Shown piece by piece: positions 59,697 through 64,000 of a DNA stretch of 64,000 bases. The notes under the pieces were generated by a model, which saw only the letters and a list, made by a program, of their open reading frames with translations, made no database searches and was not told the origin of the DNA. Made by a program: the position numbers and the translations under genes. Each line of letters starts with the position of its first letter. Position 1 is the first letter of the stretch. Source of the DNA: Pseudomonas schmalbachii (GTDB lineage: Bacteria > Pseudomonadota > Gammaproteobacteria > Pseudomonadales > Pseudomonadaceae); NCBI RefSeq assembly GCF_017589465.1, contig NZ_JAELYA010000001.1, positions 310,001 to 374,000 of the forward strand, read 5' to 3'.

Positions 59697-62015
59697 ATGA
59701 ACAAGTGGCCACAATTCATGCTCAACACGCTGGGCCTGTCCATCGCCATGGTGGGTGGTGCAAGCGCCGCCCTGCAGGATTTCGACCGGGGGCCGTATAC
59801 CCTCGCCACCGGCCGGTTCCCCATGTGGTACCAGGACTTCAACGGTCTGAAGCTGGAGCTTTGCCTGCAGAAGACAGTCAGCTCACGTTCTCCGGGCACT
59901 GCAGCCGCCCCCGGCTTCATGTGCACCATTCCTGCGGAGGGCGGATTCGATCCCCTGCAGCCCATCATCTTCCCCAACAACTTCCCGGGCGAAAGCTTCT
60001 GGTTCACCGCTGACGGCAGCGTCGGCGACAGGAACTGGGGTATCGAGCAATACGTCGCGGCAATGGAAGCGGTGGCCGGTGAGGGAGTGATCGTCGATGG
60101 CGAACAGCACAACTTCGCCCGCATCCGCATCCGCGCAGGCGTTCCCACCGCCGGCATGTACACCGTGCGCCATCCCTACGGTACCAAGGTGTACGTGGTC
60201 ACCGCCCCCGGGCGCCGGGCTATCAACGATACCAGCGACGTGGGCATCGCCACCCTCAACTACGCGGGTGCCCTGAACGGAGCTATCGGCCCCTTCCTGT
60301 ACACGGCCAATCCGAATGCGACTCCCTTGATGGACGGCGCCAAGGAAATCGCACGCTATTACACCGAGACCAACCCGGAAACCGGGCAAGTGGAACGGTT
60401 CATCGGCGACCCGAACATCGAAGAGGCCGTCCTCGGTAGCCCTGTCCTCGATGCCAGCGGCCAACCGCAGAACTACCTGGAAATCTCCGGTCCGGCAGGA
60501 ACGTTGCGTACCAATACGTTCTCCATCTCCGGCAAGATCTTCGACGACCGCATACAGACTCCGGTAGAGGTGGAGCGCGCCACCTATCAGCGCGATGGCA
60601 GCGGCTCGCGAGTCGAGCTGTTCGTCAACTCGTTCCGTGCCGGCCCTAGTGGGCAGGCTCCGGTTCCGGCCGCATCGAACGTGTGCTATCGCGACACCCT
60701 GACGCTCGTCGGCACACCACCGGCGCCCTGCCTGCCGTCGCCGGCAGGAGACCTGAGGCCGGACAACAACGGTTACTTCTACACCACCTTCACCCGTCCC
60801 GGCGCCCCGCCGTCGGTCGTGGTGCTGACCGCCAGCGAAGCCGGCGGAGCGAACAAGCCGACGTCGGTATCGCGCACGCCGGTCGATGTGGTGAAGATCA
60901 GCACCGCCAGCTATGACTCGGCCAACCACCGCCTGACCATCACCGCGACTTCCAGCGACAAGGTGCTCAATCCTGTGCTGCTCGCCCAGGGATTCGGCCC
61001 TCTGCCAACCAGCGGGACCCTGGTGGTGGAAGATGTACCTCAGCCGCCTGAAAGTGTGATCGTGAAGTCGGCCGCCGGTGGTGCGGACAGCGAACCGGTC
61101 CGCGTCGTCGGCATCGCCGAGGCGCCGGCCGACAACCAGAAACCGCTGGCCGGGGCAGACTTCGCCAACACCAGCTCGGGCGTGCCGATCACCATCAACG
61201 TGCTGGCCAACGACAGCGACCCGGACAACAACAACCCGCTGGCCATCGACAGCTTCGTACCACCGGCCGCCGGCCAGGGGACCGTGGCGCTCAACGGCAC
61301 TACCAGCCTGACCTATACGCCACCGGTGACCAACGTCCCGCTGGTTGCGACCTTCACCTACATGGCGAAGGACAGCAAGGGACTGGCCTCGGACCCGGCA
61401 ACCGTCACCGTCAATGTCAGCCCCAACCAGCCGCCGGTCGCCGTCAACGACGCCGCCACCACCCTGGGTGTACCGGTGACCATCGCCGTGCTGGCCAACG
61501 ACACCGACCCGGAAAGCAACCTGCCGCTCGGCCTGGTCAGCGTGACCCAGCCGGCCACCGGCCTGGGCACGGTAACCGCCAACGCCGACGGCACCGTCAC
61601 CTACAACCCGCCAGCCAACTTCACCGGCACCATCACCCCGACCTTCACCTACCTGGTGCGGGATTCCCTGGGGGCGGTCTCGGTGCAGCCGGGCAGCGTA
61701 ACGGTGACCGTGCAGCAACGGCCGACGGCCAATGAGACCTTCACCGTGACCACGGCGGAACTCCAGGCCCGCACAAACAACCGCTGGACCTGGGAGTTCG
61801 CCGGTACGTCGTCGCTGACCAACGCCAACACCATCACTATCCGCGTCCAGTCGACGACCGGCCTGGTGACCCTGGGTACCACGACGGTGCCGGCCAACGG
61901 TCGCTGGCGGTTCACCGCGAACAACTCGCTCGTGGCACCCGGCTCGACGCTGTCGGCAACCATCAGCTCGTCCTTCGGCACAACCCGGACTGTTGCGGTT
62001 ACACAGACCCGCTAA
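59697..62015 (+). CDS. Secreted paralogue 2 with two Ig-like (tandem-95/cadherin-like) domains
   Basis: A 772-residue protein, signal peptide after GGASA (about 24). Residues 25-300 match the previous gene (WYQD, C56 and C75, FWFTAD, FARIRIRAGVPTAGMYTVRHPYG, YTETNPETG, FIGDPNIEE). Then two repeats of about 96 residues starting NQKPLAGADF (481) and NQPPVAVNDA (577), each with a VLANDSDPD/VLANDTDPE calcium-type motif seen in large adhesins, then a final beta domain to 772. AGGAGG before ATG; 34 bases after the first gene, so co-transcribed. Probable adhesin or fibre partner. Confidence 0.85.
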   Translation: MNKWPQFMLNTLGLSIAMVGGASAALQDFDRGPYTLATGRFPMWYQDFNGLKLELCLQKTVSSRSPGTAAAPGFMCTIPAEGGFDPLQPIIFPNNFPGESFWFTADGSVGDRNWGIEQYVAAMEAVAGEGVIVDGEQHNFARIRIRAGVPTAGMYTVRHPYGTKVYVVTAPGRRAINDTSDVGIATLNYAGALNGAIGPFLYTANPNATPLMDGAKEIARYYTETNPETGQVERFIGDPNIEEAVLGSPVLDASGQPQNYLEISGPAGTLRTNTFSISGKIFDDRIQTPVEVERATYQRDGSGSRVELFVNSFRAGPSGQAPVPAASNVCYRDTLTLVGTPPAPCLPSPAGDLRPDNNGYFYTTFTRPGAPPSVVVLTASEAGGANKPTSVSRTPVDVVKISTASYDSANHRLTITATSSDKVLNPVLLAQGFGPLPTSGTLVVEDVPQPPESVIVKSAAGGADSEPVRVVGIAEAPADNQKPLAGADFANTSSGVPITINVLANDSDPDNNNPLAIDSFVPPAAGQGTVALNGTTSLTYTPPVTNVPLVATFTYMAKDSKGLASDPATVTVNVSPNQPPVAVNDAATTLGVPVTIAVLANDTDPESNLPLGLVSVTQPATGLGTVTANADGTVTYNPPANFTGTITPTFTYLVRDSLGAVSVQPGSVTVTVQQRPTANETFTVTTAELQARTNNRWTWEFAGTSSLTNANTITIRVQSTTGLVTLGTTTVPANGRWRFTANNSLVAPGSTLSATISSSFGTTRTVAVTQTR

Positions 62016-62026
62016 CGGGTGAAGTT

Positions 62027-62052
62027 CCCCGCCTCCTCCCGGGGAGGCGGGG
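62027..62052 (+). other. Stem-loop between the adhesin-like and curlin-like genes
   Basis: CCCCGCCTCC-TCCCGG-GGAGGCGGGG, 10-base perfect stem, no T-run. It may set different transcript levels for the genes on each side. Confidence 0.6.
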
Positions 62053-62084
62053 TGGTTGAAGGCCAACGGACAAGGCCCACCGAC

Positions 62085-62585
62085 ATGCAGTATCCGGCAC
62101 TGGTTTCTCGACTCATCGCAAGGTTGCTGTTCGGCCTGCTGCTCAGCGTCGGAAGTTCGCTGCTGATGGCCGACGACCTGATGGACAACGGCGATCTGTC
62201 GAACACCGGCGACCTTGATGAACCCATCGTCATCGCACGGCTTGCGATGCCGAAAGGAGCCCAGGCAACCATCAACCAGAACGGCCAGGGGAACAGGGCC
62301 GGGCTGAAACAGAACGGAACGGCGCTGATCGGACAGATCGTCCAGAACGGCAGCAACCAGGAGGCATACATCCTGCAAGAAGGCAGTAACGACATCGCCT
62401 TCATCTACCAGACGGGGTATGGCAACCAGGCGGAAATCATCCAGCGCGGCTACGACAACCGCGCACAGATCAGCCAGAACGGCAACCAGAACAACGCCCG
62501 CATCGAACAGATCGGCAACGGATTGGGCGCCAGCGTGAGTCAGGTCGGCAATGGAATGCGCGTGGAAGTTCGACAAAGGCAATGA
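62085..62585 (+). CDS. Curlin-repeat protein (CsgB-like)
   Basis: A 166-residue protein, signal peptide after LLMA (about 29). It has about five 22-residue curlin repeats, for example A-x-I-N-Q-N-G-x-G-N and AEIIQRGYDNRAQISQNG, ending VEVRQRQ. The pattern (x6-Q-x-G-x2-N-x-A/Q) is that of CsgA/CsgB amyloid. It is a candidate minor curlin or nucleator. Start ATG 62085; an open frame upstream lacks a signal peptide. Name csgB not assigned because no csg export gene is in view. Confidence 0.85.
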   Translation: MQYPALVSRLIARLLFGLLLSVGSSLLMADDLMDNGDLSNTGDLDEPIVIARLAMPKGAQATINQNGQGNRAGLKQNGTALIGQIVQNGSNQEAYILQEGSNDIAFIYQTGYGNQAEIIQRGYDNRAQISQNGNQNNARIEQIGNGLGASVSQVGNGMRVEVRQRQ

Positions 62586-62640
62586 ACCACGCTGCCGGCA
62601 GTTCCAGGCAGCAGAGGGATCGCATCCCGGAGGCACTGAA

Positions 62641-62905
62641 ATGTTCAAGCTCAAGCCCCTCGCAGCAGTCATCAGGGAGCCGGCATTCACAAGAAAGACG
62701 CCAGCGGGATGGCCACCGGAAGCAGGGAGGAACAAGGCTACCAAGGGAACAACCTGAAGCGCGGCTCCGACAACCGCACGAGCAATGACGATAACGGCGA
62801 CCAGCACCACGCCCACACCACCGAGAAGAACTGGGCAAGGCATCGGGAGCCAGCGCAGGCCAGGTCGGCACTGACATGCGCAGAGAGATTCGCCAACGCC
62901 AATGA
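62641..62905 (+). pseudogene. Decayed curlin-repeat gene copy
   Basis: It opens with ATG and MFKLKPLAAVI, preceded by GGAGG 7 bases earlier, then runs off frame. Its 3' half aligns by eye with the CsgB-like gene: GCGGCTCCGACAACCGCAC against GCGGCTACGACAACCGCGC. The end reads in frame as VGTDMRREIRQRQ-stop against VGNGMRVEVRQRQ-stop. About 265 bases remain of about 500, so there was an internal deletion plus frameshifts. An assembly error cannot be excluded. Confidence 0.7.
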
Positions 62906-62962
62906 GGTACCGGCGGCCTGAACCTTCAGACCGACAGGGAAATCAATCCAGGAGGCTTCACC

Positions 62963-64000
62963 ATGCTCAAGTTCAATCTCACCCCCATCGCTTCGGCAAT
63001 CCTGCTCATGGCTGCAACCCACGTCATGGCCAACGACAGCGTCACCAACCAGCTCCAGGTGGGTGAAGGGAACAATGCGTTTTCCCTTCAGGATTCCAGC
63101 ATCAATGACAGCACCGTCAACCAGGTCCAGTCCGGCAGCTTCAACGCCGACTACGCCGATCAGATCAACGAGAGCGGAAGTACCGTCAATCAGCTCCAGA
63201 GCGGGCAGATGAACGACAACTTCGCCAGCCAACTGGACGGTGTCGGCAACACGATCAACCAGACCCAGATCGGTCCGGACGGATTCGACTCCGTCAACGG
63301 CACGATGTCGTTCCAGACCGGGCAGACTTCCGCTACCGCGACCATCAACCAGGTGGGCACCAATCACCTGGCAATCACCGAACAGGACAACTTCCTCGGC
63401 GGCACCACCGCCAACAACCAGGCCCTGATCGAACAGAGCGGCGATGGCAACTACGGCACCATCAGCCAGGCGGACCAGACCGACAGCTCGGCCTCCATCT
63501 TCCAGGGCGACGGGCTCAATACCGCGCAGGTGCTCCAGAGCGAAGGCAGGGCCAGCAATACCGACGTCTATCAATCGGGCGATACCAACGAAGCGCTGGT
63601 ATTCCAGGACTTTCAGGACGGCAGCGATGCGCTGGTGGTCCAGTCCGGGGCCCTCAACCTGGCGGTGATCGACCAGAACGGTGCCGGCGCCGTGTTCAAC
63701 GACAACAGCGCGAGCATCGCGCAAACCGGGATGCTCAACCAGACGGAGATTGCGCAGTTCGAAGCCTCCGGCTCTACCGGAATCGCCGGGGTGGATGGCG
63801 AGGGCAACCAGCAGTATGTCTACCAGACCGGCAGCGGCCATTCCGCCAGCGTGGCCACCATCGGCAACGACAACCTGATCCAGATGGGCAATACCGTCAC
63901 CGTCGGTTCCAGCGAAGGCGGCCAGTCCGGTAGTGGCCAAACCGCCGAACTGGCCCAGCTCGGCGACCGCAACACCATGACCGTTGCCCAGGCCAACAGC
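62963..64000 (+). CDS. Large curlin-repeat protein, 5' part (runs off the window)
   Basis: The frame is open for 346 codons from ATG 62963 to the window end, preceded by AGGAGG at 62950-62955. Signal peptide after HVMA (about 23). The rest is Asn/Gln/Ser/Gly-rich with many N-Q-x-Q-x-G-x2-N units of variable spacing (STVNQVQSGSFN, STVNQLQSGQMN, ATINQVGTNH, ALIEQSGDGN, ASIAQTGMLN, TAELAQLGDRN). It is longer and more irregular than CsgA; its full size is unknown. Probably a surface amyloid fibre subunit. Confidence 0.82.
   Translation, partial: MLKFNLTPIASAILLMAATHVMANDSVTNQLQVGEGNNAFSLQDSSINDSTVNQVQSGSFNADYADQINESGSTVNQLQSGQMNDNFASQLDGVGNTINQTQIGPDGFDSVNGTMSFQTGQTSATATINQVGTNHLAITEQDNFLGGTTANNQALIEQSGDGNYGTISQADQTDSSASIFQGDGLNTAQVLQSEGRASNTDVYQSGDTNEALVFQDFQDGSDALVVQSGALNLAVIDQNGAGAVFNDNSASIAQTGMLNQTEIAQFEASGSTGIAGVDGEGNQQYVYQTGSGHSASVATIGNDNLIQMGNTVTVGSSEGGQSGSGQTAELAQLGDRNTMTVAQANS

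Overview
The window is about 64 kb of high-GC DNA from a Pseudomonas chromosome. It looks related to the P. aeruginosa group: from memory, several blocks keep P. aeruginosa gene order (dhcA-dhcB-atoB with a divergent LysR gene; hmgR/hmgA-fahA; the acyl-CoA block corresponding to PA2552-PA2557; fusA2; muxABC-opmB). The blocks are joined in an order unlike that genome. No database search was possible, so family names rest on motifs and gene order. No tRNA, rRNA, CRISPR array, prophage or insertion sequence was seen.

Layout. 1-2324: end of a periplasmic adaptor gene, then an M50 protease/adaptor fusion. 2569-6310: ketone-body and dehydrocarnitine CoA-transfer genes with their LysR regulator. 6541-9963: homogentisate (tyrosine/phenylalanine) degradation under an IclR regulator, without maiA. 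10131-17950: a fatty-acyl or branched-acyl degradation block (dehydrogenase, thiolase, SDR, two acyl-CoA ligases, AraC regulator). 18435-23723: pbpG, a TetR regulator, fusA2, an I78-type lipoprotein and a Tyr/Gly-rich secreted protein. 24005-32986: the four-gene MuxABC-OpmB RND pump, translationally coupled. 33373-40070: two purine-type permeases, a GntR regulator and a succinate-semialdehyde dehydrogenase with a divergent LysR gene. 40292-48890: a LysE exporter, two tandem unorthodox REC-HTH-PAS-kinase proteins, a DsbA-like protein, RraB, small proteins and a MoaD/BNR-repeat pair. 49359-54709: gamma-glutamyl-polyamine genes, a LysR regulator and lysA. 54921-64000: a two-component system (NtrC type) divergent from a locus for two paralogous secreted proteins and curlin-repeat proteins; the last gene runs off the window.

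Two parts stand out. The first is the tandem pair at 40922-44532. Both proteins carry Glu instead of Asp at the receiver phosphorylation site and Arg instead of His at the kinase phosphoacceptor site, while the ATP-binding boxes remain. The second is the 54.9-64.0 kb surface-fibre locus. It has a textbook -24/-12 (sigma-54) promoter 70 bases upstream of the first secreted gene, an NtrC-type activator encoded divergently, an unrecognised secreted protein family in two copies, a curlin-like protein, a decayed curlin copy, and a long curlin-repeat protein.

The intergenic spaces are packed with at least six families of dispersed inverted repeats. Some are mosaic, one has expanded in tandem, and two supply the stop codon of the neighbouring gene.
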